Below the pieces are notes generated by a model, which saw only the letters and a program-made list of their open reading frames with translations, searched no databases and was not told where the DNA came from. Position numbers and translations under genes: made by a program. Of a DNA stretch of 64,000 bases, positions 23,220-34,961 are shown piece after piece. Position 1 is the first letter of the stretch. Every line of letters begins with the position of its first letter. Source of the stretch: Epithemia pelagica (taxonomy: Eukaryota > Bacillariophyta > Bacillariophyceae > Surirellales > Surirellaceae); contig OX337230.1 of assembly GCA_946965045.2 (NCBI GenBank), positions 4,216,001 to 4,280,000 on the forward strand, written 5' to 3'.

Positions 23220-23849
23220 GACTGTCGTAGCTCTTGATCCACGTCAGAACGAATCGCCCCAATGACATTGCATGACTGGAATTCGGAACCTCCAACCAAA
23301 CGATGCGAAGGAAAAGCCGAAGATGCCGAATCTGAAACGCGAACCGAAGGATCCAGTCAGTTCTGCAAAGATACCGACGCACGCCGGGCGTGCGGCTTCT
23401 CCTGTTCTATCCGCGACTGAATGCGACATGCACCCCTTGCAGTGGAATGTCACGGATTCTTCTCGGTGCAAGGCAAACTTTCCCATGGTGTTCCTTCTCA
23501 TTTTGGGTTCAACCGGTGACACGAAACAGGATGGAAAGTGCAACCCATCCATCAACCCAAAAAAGATTGCAGGACTTGACATCACGACGGTCGTCTACTA
23601 GTAAAACATGGCGAACGAGAGGTTCCCAAAAATCAGAATTGTGTGTCTCTTTTTCCAAACGAGCAAGAGACAGAGAGAAAGAGGACGAGAGAAATCTATC
23701 AGAATACCCTTGCTTGACAGGGCCATCACCATCATCATCCGTCCATCAAGAGAATAGAAGAAGAGAAGAGAGCCATCAGAACAAGAGGCATTCGTGGCAC
23801 CGTTCGAACGAGGAGGCAATAGAACAAGATTTTCTCCTACCGAGCGACC
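23220..23849. promoter_or_regulatory. Bidirectional promoter: kinase (-) / transporter (+)
   Basis: 630 bp separate the two start codons. No other gene is supported here. The second half is purine-rich (GAGA/AAGAG repeats), fitting a 5' UTR of the transporter. Confidence 0.6.
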
Positions 23850-26375
23850 ATGGTTGCAGCACCTCCACAGCTAGTAGGGGACGAAGAAGGACACTCCTCA
23901 CCCAAGCAGCACTTCTTGGTACTGCCGCCCGACGATTGGTTCAATATTGATTTGAGTGATCATTATGACCATGAACAACCACCAACAACAACAAACCACA
24001 ACAAGGACACCCAAATACGGGCCATGGAGCAACAACAACCACAACAACCACACCGCAATTGGAGTCCCTTGACATCGATTGAAACCGACTATACCTCCGA
24101 TTCCGATCGACAACAGCACCACCAACAACAACAGCAACAACAAGACCGCAAGCATTTAGTATCGCGTCGCATGCACTACTTGACGGCCATTGCCGCCATT
24201 GGAGGATTCTTGTCGGGGTACAATACCGGTGTCTTGTCCGGTGCCTTGTTGCCCCTGACCCGCGTCTTTGACTTGTCGCATGTGCAAACGGAAACCATTG
24301 TCTTTAGTACCATTGTCGCCGCCTTTGTCTCGTCCATGCTGCTGGGTGGACCCTTGACCAAAACCGTGGGACGACGACCCACCTTATTGCTGTCGGCCGC
24401 CGTCTTTTGTGTCGGGGCCCTCGTCCTCACCAGTGCCTGGACCTATGGCTTGCTTGTCGTGGGCGAAGTCATTTTGGGAGTGGGCATTGGATTGGAATCC
24501 CTCACATCGCCCATGTGTACGTGTGAGCGTCGGTGTTGTTGGTTTGGTGTGTTGTGTGTTGCGTGCTCTTCTCACCCTGCTTGTGTGGTGTGTGTGTGTG
24601 TGTGTGTGGGTGTGTTTTGGTTGCTGGTTCTATATATTCTATATTCTTACACAGATATTGCCGAAGTGGCACACCCTCAGGTACGGGGCATGCTCGTTTC
24701 GGCCTATGCCCTCATGATGTGCTTTGGACAATTCTTTGGTACGTTCTTTTTCGCTGGTGAATAAGTGTGTGTGTATGGGTGTGCAGGGTATTAGTGCTTA
24801 TTGGTGGTGTTGGTGCTGGTGGACACACGCTTGTTTGTGGTTGGTTCTGTGTGGTTGTATATAATACCGTCGGCTGCTCATGTTTTCTTTGAAACTGTTA
24901 TTGTGTGCGGCTCTCCTGTTATTGTTGTTGTTGTTGGTTTCTCTCCACCTACGAATGATTCTTCTGTGACTGTTTTATATGCAATGGATACACCCTCACT
25001 ATCCTATAATATACTAGCCGGTATTGTGGATGGCATCTTTGGCTACTTTTCCAATGGATGGCGATTCATGTTTGGAACGGCCGCCGTGCCAGGTCTGGTC
25101 ATGTTGGTTGGCTTTTGGGGCTTGCCGGAATCCCCCGCTTGGCTCATGGCACAATCCCGACACTCCGAGGCCACCACCGTTCTGCAACGCTATCGAGAAT
25201 CCGATCAAGACGCGCACGACGAACTTGAGGCCATCAAAACCTGTCTCGTCGTCTCCTCCTCCTCCTCCAGACAGGGAAAGCAACAACAGCATCAAGACAA
25301 ACAACAACAACAAACAGACCAAGACACGACGGATCCACAAAAGGATCCACAGCCTACCGCGGTGACGGTGCAACAAATGTTGAGTCATGCCCCCTTGCGT
25401 CGTGCCTTGGTGGTCGGTTGTTCCCTCATGGTGCTGCAACAATTTTGCGGTGTCAATGTCGTCATGTATTATTCCGCCACCATTTATCGCATGACCGGCT
25501 TTGAGGAAGTGACGGCCATTTGGTTGGCCGCCGTCACGGCCTTGGCCCAACTCGTTGGATTGGGATTGAGTTTGAGGTTGGTGGAAACGGCCGGTCGACG
25601 ACCCTTGATTTTGTGGTCCTTTGCCGGTGTGGGCGTCTGTTGCCTGGGTTTGGATGCCGGCTTTTATTTGGAACGCATCTTGTCCGAACCCATCAATCCG
25701 CACATTCCCAGTGACCCGGAATGTCTGCATCGTCCAGCCTGGGTGTGGAGTGGTGAAACGCAGTATTGTTATGATTGTACCAATATGGACGGATGTGGCT
25801 TTTGTGGCGGTGCCTGTGTCAAGGGTACAGCCGAGGGATGGGAGGGGGGTGTCACGTGTGCCCACAACACGGACTGGCATTACGACGAATGCACGGTTCC
25901 CGTTTGGGTGAGTCTCTTGCCCATTGTGTTCATGGTCTTGTTTTTAATCGTCTTTGGAGTGGGTGCCGCCGGATTGCCCTGGACCATTAACAGTGAAATT
26001 TATCTCGTCCAATACCGATCCTTGGCCATTGCCATGAGTACGGGAGTGAATTGGTTGTGCAATTTGGCCATTTCCAGCACCTTTTTGACTCTGAGTGATC
26101 CCAGTGTACTGACCCTGTACGGGAGCTTTGGTCTGTATGGCATCCTGTCCTTGCTGGGCGTCGCGTGGTTGTATTGGGTCTTGCCCGAAACCAAGGGCTT
26201 GACCTATGAGCAAATTGAGCAGTGCTTTGTCCGGCCCAACAGTATGGATACACCATTGTATCGACCCATACCTGGCGATGGGAGTCCCAATAAGGACAAC
26301 GACGACGACGACAAAGGCAAGACACTAAACAAGACGAACCATGGAGACCAAATGGAGGCAACCGAAATTGCCTGA
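23850..26375 (+). CDS. Inositol/sugar transporter A, MFS SP family with Cys-rich loop (702 aa, three exons)
   Basis: Exons 23850-24516, 24655-24738 and 25018-26375 join in phase 1 twice (donors gtacgt; acceptors acag and ctag). The first 110 residues are a Gln/His-rich cytosolic leader. The membrane part has GFLSGYNTGVLSGALL, GRRPTLLL, PESPAWL, QQFCGVNVVMYYSATI, ETAGRRPL and PETKGL, the signatures of the SP sugar-porter family. Between predicted helices 9 and 10 lies a loop with eight cysteines (CLHRPAWVW ... YCYDC ... CGFCGGAC ... YDEC), like the extracellular PSI-type insert of animal H+/myo-inositol symporters (SLC2A13). I infer proton-coupled polyol or myo-inositol uptake at the plasma membrane; substrate unproven. 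It lies in the spacer of the inverted duplication and has two paralogues at 38913 and 45469. Confidence 0.88.
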
Positions 26376-26709
26376 ATGAAAGGTTTCATACAATCCTCGT
26401 CTTGTTGCATGAGAGAGAGAGTATAGATGATGACTTTGTTCGATGAGCTATTTAGCAATATACATAGAGAGAGAAAACAGCCAAGATGAGATTCCAACAA
26501 ACTACAGACTGCACATACATTACTTATATGAGGAAAAGGGTCTCGTCTTCGTGTCTAGACAACTGCGGGGTGTAAAAACGAATAGTGTAGTACAGGGCCC
26601 CTTGTTTTAGATCTTTCATTTTGTATTGTCGTTTTATATTTCAGCTACCTTGCTGCACTCTCTTTTGTTTCTATGTTACTCGTTTGCAGATTGGTCCGTG
26701 TATATAGAG
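26376..26709. other. Convergent intergenic region
   Basis: 334 bp between the 3' ends of transporter A (+) and the calpain-like gene (-). No gene seen; contains a short (GA)n tract near 26415. Confidence 0.5.
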
Positions 26710-29700
26710 CTATTGCGTGGTCTGGATGGCTTCCAATTGGACGGCCTGGGAGGAGAGACAGACCAACTCAAACGGACCTTCTTGTTTGGGAATATAGCGA
26801 CTGACCATGAGCACATAGGTACCGACCGGCACCATCGTCCGATCCGCTACCAAAAAGCCATGACGATACTTGCCACTGTCCAAAACGGCCCGACCAATGG
26901 CTTGATTCAACCCTTGGCCGGCCCTGGCGACGGGCAAGACCACGACATTGACGGCCGTGTTCTTGGCCGTGGCGACACGGAGTTCCAGCATGGTATTGGG
27001 TTCGGCAATGGTCAAGGAATACATGGGGTTTTGAAATTGTTGCTGGGAACCCAAGGGACCGCCACCATTCAAACGAAAGTGACCCTGACGATGGAGGCGA
27101 TGCGGCAGAGTGGGTCGTGGTTTGGACAAGACAAAGGATTCCGTCGAATAAACGGAGAGAGTATATCGCAAATCATTGCTCTTTTGATACTGCGACAAGA
27201 CCAGTGACAAATGCTTATCCTCCGCAGTGGTGGCATCGTATCGAACTAGAACATGAGGATTGTTGGTATAGGCCCCGGTCAAGACGCAATTGCCACTTTT
27301 GCCGGGATACCAAATGGTTTCCTTCTGACCCTGATTTCGATGAATGTGAACCGTCAAAAAATCCGATACTTCGGCACCTTCTTGTTCTTGCTTGGACACG
27401 TGTCGGGAAATGAGGATCCAAATGGATACCTTGCGGTTCGATGTGGCACGACAAATGGCCTCGTCCGATAGGGTCACAATGTACTGCGGATTGTCTCCCA
27501 CATTAAAGGTATCGTCGTAGGGTCCTTGAGTTTTGGGCCACCGACCATGCAAGGTGGTCCGATATCGAAACAAGAAGGGATTCCACGATAGGTGAAAGTT
27601 TTGAAAGTATTGAAGAATATCCTCCCAACAAATCCAAAAGACCCCATCGTCTTGCATCCGTCGTGCTTGTTCGGGATGGTACTCCAATTCAGCACACAGT
27701 GTGGCATCCTTCCAGGCCTCGGTATCCAGGGCTGAGTAGCGGCCTTTCCATCCCTGCAAGGCCCATGGGTTTTTTAGTTGCAACAAGCGAACGCCTCGAC
27801 TGGTTTCCACGACCCGCAATACGGCATAGGCGTGTCCCAAGACCAATCCCAGTCGATCGGCCGCCGCTTGCGAGGCAGCATCGGTCCGTGACAAGTGGGA
27901 GGATACCGTCATGACACAATCCCCAAAGGAACTCGCACTGACAATGCGTTCCCACGCGCGTTCGGGTAACATTTCAAAATCACGGGGTTGCTTGGCCGTT
28001 TCATCCATATTGTTCTCATTCGTACTTGTAGTGTTGTTCATGTTGAGTTGTTTGGAAAAGTGCACTCGTTCGGGAATCCATCCCGTCAAACTAAACAAGT
28101 CGACGCCACTGTTGGAACCGGGAAAATCGTAGCCTCCACAGAGTTTGAGGTAGGCCTTTTCCATGAAGCAGACCCACAATTCCAAGTACTGCGGCGCGGT
28201 TGTGGGTGTGGAATGACTGCACAAGAGATTGCCATATTGATCAATGGGCAAGTAGTCGTCAATGACGACACATCGCGCCACGCCATTGAGCCATAGTTTG
28301 ACCATGTATTTGCCGAGTGGATTGTACACGGGTCGTTGTCGTCCATCTGGTTCTTGTTTTTGTTGTGGATACAAACTGCTGGTAATCAAGGGTTGACCCA
28401 ATCGTCGTTCCAAGGCGGCCGTGACACACAAACTGGCAATAAAGGAACAATCCGTGACATATTCTTGTTGAATGGTATAAGGTGAGAGACCGGTCGTTGG
28501 CTGAATGAGCACGGGCGTTTGTGGTTGTGCGGATCGGTGGTGTCGACGTCGTCCTGTTTGTTGTTGGTGTCGAATTTGTACAATTTCATCGGGTCGGGCC
28601 CATTTCCAAAAGACGGCTTGTTGCTTGACCGACTGGCGCAAGGGTCCCTTGGGATCGGTAAATCGTGCGTGTTGGCGTGGTTGTTGAATGGTCCGTGTGG
28701 CTTGTTGACACAATTCCTCGGCATCGTCATCGGACCAGGGCAAAAACAAGCCCGACACGGTGGTTGAAGATTCGGTTAAAATGTCCACTTCTTCGGCCGT
28801 CAAGGATTGTGGTTGTTGCTGGTGATTGTTTTCGGATGGTTGTCGCAACACTTGTTTGGTGGTTGCTGTTCCACCAGGATGGCCATGGATCTGCCGTTGT
28901 GATTGTGATTGTTGTTGCTTCTTGAGCTTTTCGATTCGATCCAAGATGGATTCGAGACGTCGTTTCATGGTAGCAATGACCTCTTCTTGGGCAGCAGAGT
29001 GGCGGTTTGTGGCTGCAAAGTGTTGTTGTTCTTCTTTGGCACACCGCAAGGCTTGCAAATGCAACTCGGCCGCTTGGATATAGGCGGCTTGAATCTCTGG
29101 CATTCGATCATTCCGTTCCGTAGTAGAGGATTCATCCAAATCCAAGGCATGTTTGAGTTGGGCCGAAGCTTGTTCCGCCAATCGATCCAGTTTGGCACGA
29201 GTTGGAGAAGTAGTACTTGTAATTCCGTGATGGAGAATGGGAGGGTTGATTCGTGCCGTCGGTTGGGTCGGAGTCTTGTGGTTGTTGGTGTTGGTGGTGT
29301 TTTGAGACGCGAGCAACCGTTCCGCCACTTGTTCGTATTTGACAATGTTGTGTTGCATCAAAGAACGTTTCCGTTCTGCTTCTTCTTCTTGGCTGGTGGT
29401 TTGGGTCGACGACGACGACGACGACAAGTGAAACTGGACAAAGCGACGCATCAAATACACGGCTTCGTAATACTAAGAAGAATCAAAACAAGAAGAAGAC
29501 AAGAAGAAGAACAGGCCAAAAAAGCAATGGTATTCCAATGAGTAACAGTACTACTCTATAGAGCGGATGCGGTTGTTTTCATTCTCCCACAATAACAACA
29601 ACAATATAACATCCACACATACCTTGGTGGCTGCTTCGACCGCCTGTTCGGGTTGAGTCGCCAATTGCTGTGCCTCTTGCAGCAATTCAAAAATATTGTC

Positions 29701-29733
29701 TTCCAAGGACGACGAGGATGATGATTGTGTCAT
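26710..29733 (-). CDS. Calpain-7-like cysteine protease with MIT domain (957 aa, two exons)
   Basis: Exons 29733-29623 and 29472-26710 join in phase 0 (donor gtatgt, acceptor cttag), giving ...AVEAATKYYEAVYLMRRF, which completes a MIT helix hairpin. A second MIT-like helical stretch (EIQAAYIQAAELHLQALRCA) follows. The calpain CysPc domain has the full triad: Cys379 in VTDCSFIASL, His584 in GHAYAVL and Asn605 in LKNPWA. The last about 280 residues form the two C2-like calpain domains (FHLSWNPFLF ... and SKPRPTLPHRLHRQGHFRLN ...). This MIT-protease-C2L-C2L order is that of calpain-7/PalB, which acts with ESCRT-III at endosomes. Calcium is not required in that subfamily (family knowledge). It lies in the spacer of the inverted duplication. 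All catalytic residues are present, so it is probably active. Confidence 0.9.
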
Positions 29734-30181
29734 GATGCACTGACGGACTGTGTGAAAGTGTTTTTTTCTGGAGATCAACCTGGCCACTGGCGCACCTATA
29801 CAATAGGATGACAAGTCTCCTCGTTGTTTGGTTTCAGTGTCAATCAATCGCTTCGTCTCCTCGACACAAGGCTTAGAGCAGGCGACCGCATCGGTACATC
29901 GTGCAATCACGACTTGAAGGAGATGAGACGACGACGAATGAATGAGCACCAGTCGCGTGGGGTGGATTTGGCGATGGGTCCCCACCAAAAAGTCGTTCCG
30001 AATCTTTCATCGCGTTATAGTCGCTTCTAGGTCTCGCTTCTGTAAAGGTATCTTTGGGGGACAAAAAAATCTTTTGGAGACCGGGTTATTGACAACACTC
30101 AGTTCTGAGTTCCATGGTCTATATTGGTTCTGTTCCACTCTTTGAATCCTACTACTACTCTGTATCCAACTATTATGAAAG
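29734..30181. other. Calpain gene promoter and inner break of the right duplication arm
   Basis: No gene. Similarity with the left arm begins at about 30165, in the remnant of kinase intron 2 (CCAACTATTATG is shared with the left copy). The long (TC)n tract next to the left copy's acceptor is reduced here to CTACTACTCTGTAT. Confidence 0.6.
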
Positions 30182-31956
30182 CCATACTTTGGTCGTCCGA
30201 TTCAAGATGTGTACGATGGCGTTGCGGATGGGTTGATTTTGGGTTCGGGCGTATCGGGTGTGGTCCGATTGGTGACGCACAAGGCCACCTTGGTCAAGTA
30301 TGCCGTCAAAATTTTGGATTTGCGGCAGATTGGATCCACGCTCGGCTTGAAACAATTCCGGAATGAAATTTACATCATGTGTCAACTCGATCATCCCAAT
30401 ATTGTCCGCATTGAAGAAGTCTACGAAAGCAATCATTATATTTATATTGTGCAAGAATTGTGTTTGGGCGGGGACTTGTTTGATCGACTCGATGAACAAC
30501 CCGAGTTTCATTATACCGAACATGAATGTGCCAAACTCGTCAAACAAATGTTGTCGGCCGTTCGGTACTTGCATTCCAAGGGCATTATTCATCGTGATTT
30601 GAAATTGGAAAATTTCTTGTTTTCGACCCCGACCCGGCCAGTGAATTGCGCATGATTGATTTTGGCTTGTCCAAACACTTTGGGTTAGGACAATTGCATC
30701 ACGAAAAGGTGGGCACGCCCTATACCGTGGCACCCGAAGTGATTCGCGGTCAGTACGATGAAAAGGGCGATATTTGGGCCTTGGGCGTCATTACCTACTT
30801 GTTACTGTCGGGGGAAACACCCTTTGGTGGATTGGATGGCGAACATCCCCTCTTGGTCAAGCGCAACATTGAACGGGCCCAACTCCATTTTGCACCCGCC
30901 GAATTGTGGCACGGTGTGAGTCCTCAAGCCATTGCCTTTGTCCAACGACTCTTGAATCCCAATCCACTCTTGCGGCCCACGGCCAAGGAATGTCAACGCC
31001 ATGCCTGGATTCAACTCTGGGGCAAACACAAGGACCGACACACGAACAGCAACAATAATACGACGACGATTCATCCCAAGACCATTTCGGCCCTCATGGC
31101 CTTTAAGGAACAATCGGATATGCAAAACCTCTTGTCCAAAGTCTTGAGTTTTACGCTGCAACCGGAACAATTGGTGGAATTGCGGACCCAGTTTGAAACC
31201 ATGGATACCGAAGGCAAGGGCGAAATTTCGCTCCACGCCATGAAGGGGTTGCTACTCCAATACGCCGAAACGGGCGCCCTCGGACCCCTCTTGACGGAAC
31301 AGGACATTCATTCCATGTTTTCCATGGCGGCGGGCGGCAAACCACGACGACCAGAGGACGGCGGGGGTACCATTGGCTGGCGCGAATTTCTGTCGACCGT
31401 CTTGTCCCAAGCCAAGATTGACGATCGCAATTTGCAATTGGCCTTTGATCGCATGGATATGCCACGCAAGGGATATATCACCCTGCAAGATTTGCGCGAC
31501 ATGTTGGGACATTCCGTCAATGCCGACAATTTGGAAAAGGTGTGGCTCGATAGTTTGACCCAAGTCGAATCCCATCATCTGGGACGGATTGATTTTGACG
31601 ATTTCAAACGACTCATGAAGGGACAGTATCATCCACAACCTCCGAGTGCCACCACGACGGAAACCACTACCGAAACGACCAGTCGATCCCTGCCACACGA
31701 ACAGGAACCACCACAACCACAACAAGGGGAACCACTTTCGGTCAGTTTGCACATTTCCAGTCATTCCCATCACAGTACCAATAGCAACAGTCATCATCAC
31801 GGGCAGATGGAAGGTACGACCATGCTTCTTCCGAAACAACCACGACAAGGAGGACAATCTCCGTATTTGTATGCCAACATGTTGTTGGGAGTGGGTATTT
31901 TTGCGGCCGGCATGGCCATGAACGGCGTGAGTCTCTGGGACTGGGAGGAAGTATGA
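30182..31956 (+). pseudogene. CDPK-like kinase, right copy, truncated and frameshifted
   Basis: Equivalent to exon 3 of the gene at 20119-23219, with over 90 percent protein similarity by eye. It starts at the old splice acceptor (now gaaag instead of gacag) and has no 5' exons. Within a run of C near 30627-30630 one base is missing compared with the left copy: the frame reads FSTPTRPVNCA and stops at 30655, while RMIDFGLSKHFGLGQ continues in another frame from 30646 to the TGA at 31956. The DFG motif, EF-hand loops and C-terminal hydrophobic helix are otherwise kept. A short local start at GTG/ATG could still give a partial kinase, but the frameshift separates HRDLKLEN from DFG. A homopolymer sequencing error could explain the shift but not the missing exons. 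Confidence 0.85.
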
Positions 31957-33385
31957 GAAGGAGACGCTGTGCTGCGGGAACAGTCTGCACCACCACTCTA
32001 TATATATTTGTCTTACTTGGACAAGACACGACAGTACCATCTCTGATTAGCCAGGAACGGCGTCAGAGCCTCTGTCACTGGCGCACCGACAGACGTTTCA
32101 TGAAACAGGTCGACATGTATCCGGCCAATGACACTGCAATACGGATGGACGTTGCATCATCCAGGATCCTACACTCTCCATGTGATGTGTCTTTGCCTTT
32201 GATGCTTTTCGGACTGGAACAAAATGCACCAACCGAATGTGTGTCATTCTTGTCTACCACTGGCCTTCTGTCAAATCTGACTGGCAGTTTGGAGTCCATT
32301 TCTAAGGCATTGTGGCCTGTTTCAATGAGTCCCTGGTTGTGTACGTGAGAATTGTCATTAGGCATTGTATTGGACACGAACGTGGTTTCCGTGTTTCCCT
32401 CTTGTGAATTTTGTCCAGATGTATTCGGTGGGAACACGGTACGTGAGAATGCTAGACATGTTATCAGGGTGTGGTGCCTATCTGGTGCCATGCTGTGGAC
32501 TCATAGGCTTTTTTCCCACCATGCTTCTGACTATCGTTTGTCCGTTCGTTGGACATAGTGTGGTTGTGGCTCATGATTTGTCGCGCGCACAAATGGAAAT
32601 AACTAACAACGAACGGTATCATGTCGAGGGTACGTTCCATGGATACAGTGTTCCAGATTGTGGAAGGGTCAATGAGGGCGAAACGTTCCGATGGTGTTGC
32701 TCAAAACAGACCAATGGAGAATGTTTCCGTGTATGCCATTCGTCGCGGGTCCATTGTCGTTTGACATGGGATATTATGCCACACATGCAAGATTCGTTGC
32801 CTTGTGGACCACTCCATAGGAACGCCCCTTCCAAGCGAGAAATCCAGAAAACCTAATTGTTCCACCAACTCTTACGCCGACCCACCTCGCTATAGTGGTG
32901 TAGTAATTCGACTCGATAGAGACAATCACAGTTGAGCGTTCGCCCTGGTCACCATCGATTTGATGATATTGATATTGCTGCTCTGGTTAGTTTCGCTCTA
33001 CTCCCTCCCCACACGAACCATGTCAATGAAATTATGAAGCGGCAGGAAAGCAGTATAGAGCATCGCAGTGGCGTTGATTGCAACGAGGGAAATAACAGCA
33101 ACCACAACACAAGAATCAGAGACGACACGAGAATGATGCGCAGTCGCCATCGATTAGCGTTTGTGCGGACGTTTGAGCGAGTGTGGGATCGCGCGACTGG
33201 AAACACAAAAAAACATGAGTAACTCTCGTGCTTACCGGTTTTCTTGGCTTGATTAAAGTTTGTTCCGAGTTCACTTTTGTTGATTGTGTATGATTTATGA
33301 TTTGTCATACAAACGAAGCTGAACCAAAACTTCCTGGGTTTCGGATCAACTGCTTTTTTACGAGCCTCTCAGAGTTTTGTCAAGG
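31957..33385. other. Conserved non-coding stretch of the right arm
   Basis: Mirror of 18679-20118. No reading frame is shared by both arms. It contains the upstream region of the intact M50 protease, whose last 60 bp before the ATG are very similar in the two arms. Confidence 0.6.
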
Positions 33386-34627
33386 ATGGAAGCGACAACG
33401 ACCAGTACTACTACGCTGTTGCGCGGCTGGGCGGACAAAGAACCAGTGGCCAAGGAAGAAGTTGAATCAAAGGAGACGACGTGTTTGTCCAACGACGACA
33501 CGACCCTTGAAAACGACAAAACAAACAACGAAGCGAGTCTCCCATCAGAGAACATCAACTTTGTGTCGTCGAAAGATGGGGATGGTAACAAAAAGCCTTC
33601 TTATTTCAACGGCTTTGTTGCGACTGTTCTGAAATGGGTAAGGCTGCTCCGCCTGACAAACTGGATCACTTGGATCAGCTTTCTGATTTCCATTGAAGTC
33701 GAAAGTCGCAACATTGAGAATCAGATGGGACGAGACTTTGTGTTCTACTACTCTGCCGCCGTCATGGTTCACGAAGTCGGGCACGCCATTGTGATGTTGA
33801 TGCTGGGTGTGGAATTCTACCCCATCATTTTTGTCCCCTTCTTTGGGGCCTTTGTTACACCCAAAACGTTCAGTCAAAACGTTTTTGATGAAGCCATGAT
33901 TGCCGCGGGCGGTCCGATCCTCGGCACACTGGCGGCCGTACTCCTGGCGATGGTTGGTAAAGCAAACAACTCTGTCGTTCTCGTTGCGGCGAGTTATGCG
34001 TCCTTTGTTGGGAACATTTCGAATTTGGGTTCCCGGGGCGATCTGGACGGGGGTCGCATTGTATCAGTCATCTCACCGTGGTTGGCACTCCTCTCGACGG
34101 CGTTGTTTGTGGCAAAACGCGGGAAACATTTGTCCGAGATCGAGTTTACGCGATTATCACTGCAGGTTGAAAAGTTTTATTTTCGGATTATGGGGGACCA
34201 CAAGGCCGGTCATGGGCCATCGAATGGAAAGCTCTATTATAATGTCTCATGGACGTGCAAACTGCTATTGGCAGTGTTTTACATTGGCCTGAATGATGCC
34301 GTGCCACACGTGTCGAATTGCATCGGGGATCCAAACACGGACATGAGTGTTTGCGCTGGTATCTGGTTGCTCTGCTGCTGTGTCTTTTTTGGCTATGTCT
34401 ATCGATTGGGCAAATCTCAATCGATTGACTCGTTAGTATCGTCCATTGAGATTGTTTCGTCAAAGGAGGAGGAGGAGGAGACCAGTGCAGAGGAGGAGGA
34501 GACCAGTGCAGCTACCAACACCGAGACCAATGAACCGTCTGTGGATTCACCGCTGGAGCAGCCCGACGAGGTAGACCGGAATGGCGATACTGTGAATCAT
34601 GGAGAGGATAAGTACAAGGTCGAGTAG
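33386..34627 (+). CDS. M50 / site-2-protease-like membrane metalloprotease (413 aa)
   Basis: Single exon from ATG 33386. The first about 75 residues are a polar leader. Hydrophobic helices start at NWITWISFLISI. The zinc site HEVGH (His129, Glu130, His133) is inside a helix (AAVMVHEVGHAIVMLML), and a second motif with LDGGR (about residue 220) is the LDG third-ligand motif of M50 proteases. GGPILGTLAAVLLA lies between them. At least five membrane segments and a long acidic Glu/Thr/Ser tail follow. Family members cut substrates within the membrane (regulated intramembrane proteolysis); the substrate here is unknown. The left-arm copy is a pseudogene, so this is the only working copy in the window. 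An upstream TTG at 33377 is in frame, but the ATG is preferred and conserved in both arms. Confidence 0.85.
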   Translation: MEATTTSTTTLLRGWADKEPVAKEEVESKETTCLSNDDTTLENDKTNNEASLPSENINFVSSKDGDGNKKPSYFNGFVATVLKWVRLLRLTNWITWISFLISIEVESRNIENQMGRDFVFYYSAAVMVHEVGHAIVMLMLGVEFYPIIFVPFFGAFVTPKTFSQNVFDEAMIAAGGPILGTLAAVLLAMVGKANNSVVLVAASYASFVGNISNLGSRGDLDGGRIVSVISPWLALLSTALFVAKRGKHLSEIEFTRLSLQVEKFYFRIMGDHKAGHGPSNGKLYYNVSWTCKLLLAVFYIGLNDAVPHVSNCIGDPNTDMSVCAGIWLLCCCVFFGYVYRLGKSQSIDSLVSSIEIVSSKEEEEETSAEEEETSAATNTETNEPSVDSPLEQPDEVDRNGDTVNHGEDKYKVE

Positions 34628-34961
34628 CCATTCCTAATTATTATTAAAGGTTGGACCATACGTACACCGCAAGCTATATCCGGACCTTGTCCATTATACC
34701 CCATAGTATACGATACCGGTAAGAAGCGACTCCTCATGCAACAGAAGGCATGCTCATGAAGATGTTGTCATGTTGTCTATCATTTTTACTATACATTACA
34801 GGAATATTTTTTGCTATATGGTACGGTTCCCGTGTTGTTGTTGTAATATGGCATTCGACTCGTATACGACGCATATTATTCCCGTGCTGTTGTTGTTGTT
34901 GTGTGGCATTCGGCATTTGACTCCTCGTCTACTATACGACGAATCCCCATTCGGCATTTTG
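34628..34961. other. Convergent intergenic region
   Basis: 3' flanks of the M50 protease (+) and the UBA-like gene (-). It is longer than the 247 bp in the left arm because of inserted CCGTGTTGTTGTTG-type repeats near 34830-34905. Confidence 0.5.

Noticed and set aside
24740-25017. N-terminal extension of transporter A from 24801
   Set aside because: Intron sequence; paralogues B and C show the exon boundary at the conserved AG(I/M)VDG.
30209-30655. Short 148-aa kinase gene
   Set aside because: It is the first half of the frameshifted right-arm kinase copy; it ends before DFG and lacks the N-terminal exons.
32365-32856. Possible 163-aa gene in the right arm
   Set aside because: The matching left-arm sequence has different frames and stops, and no coding pattern is conserved.
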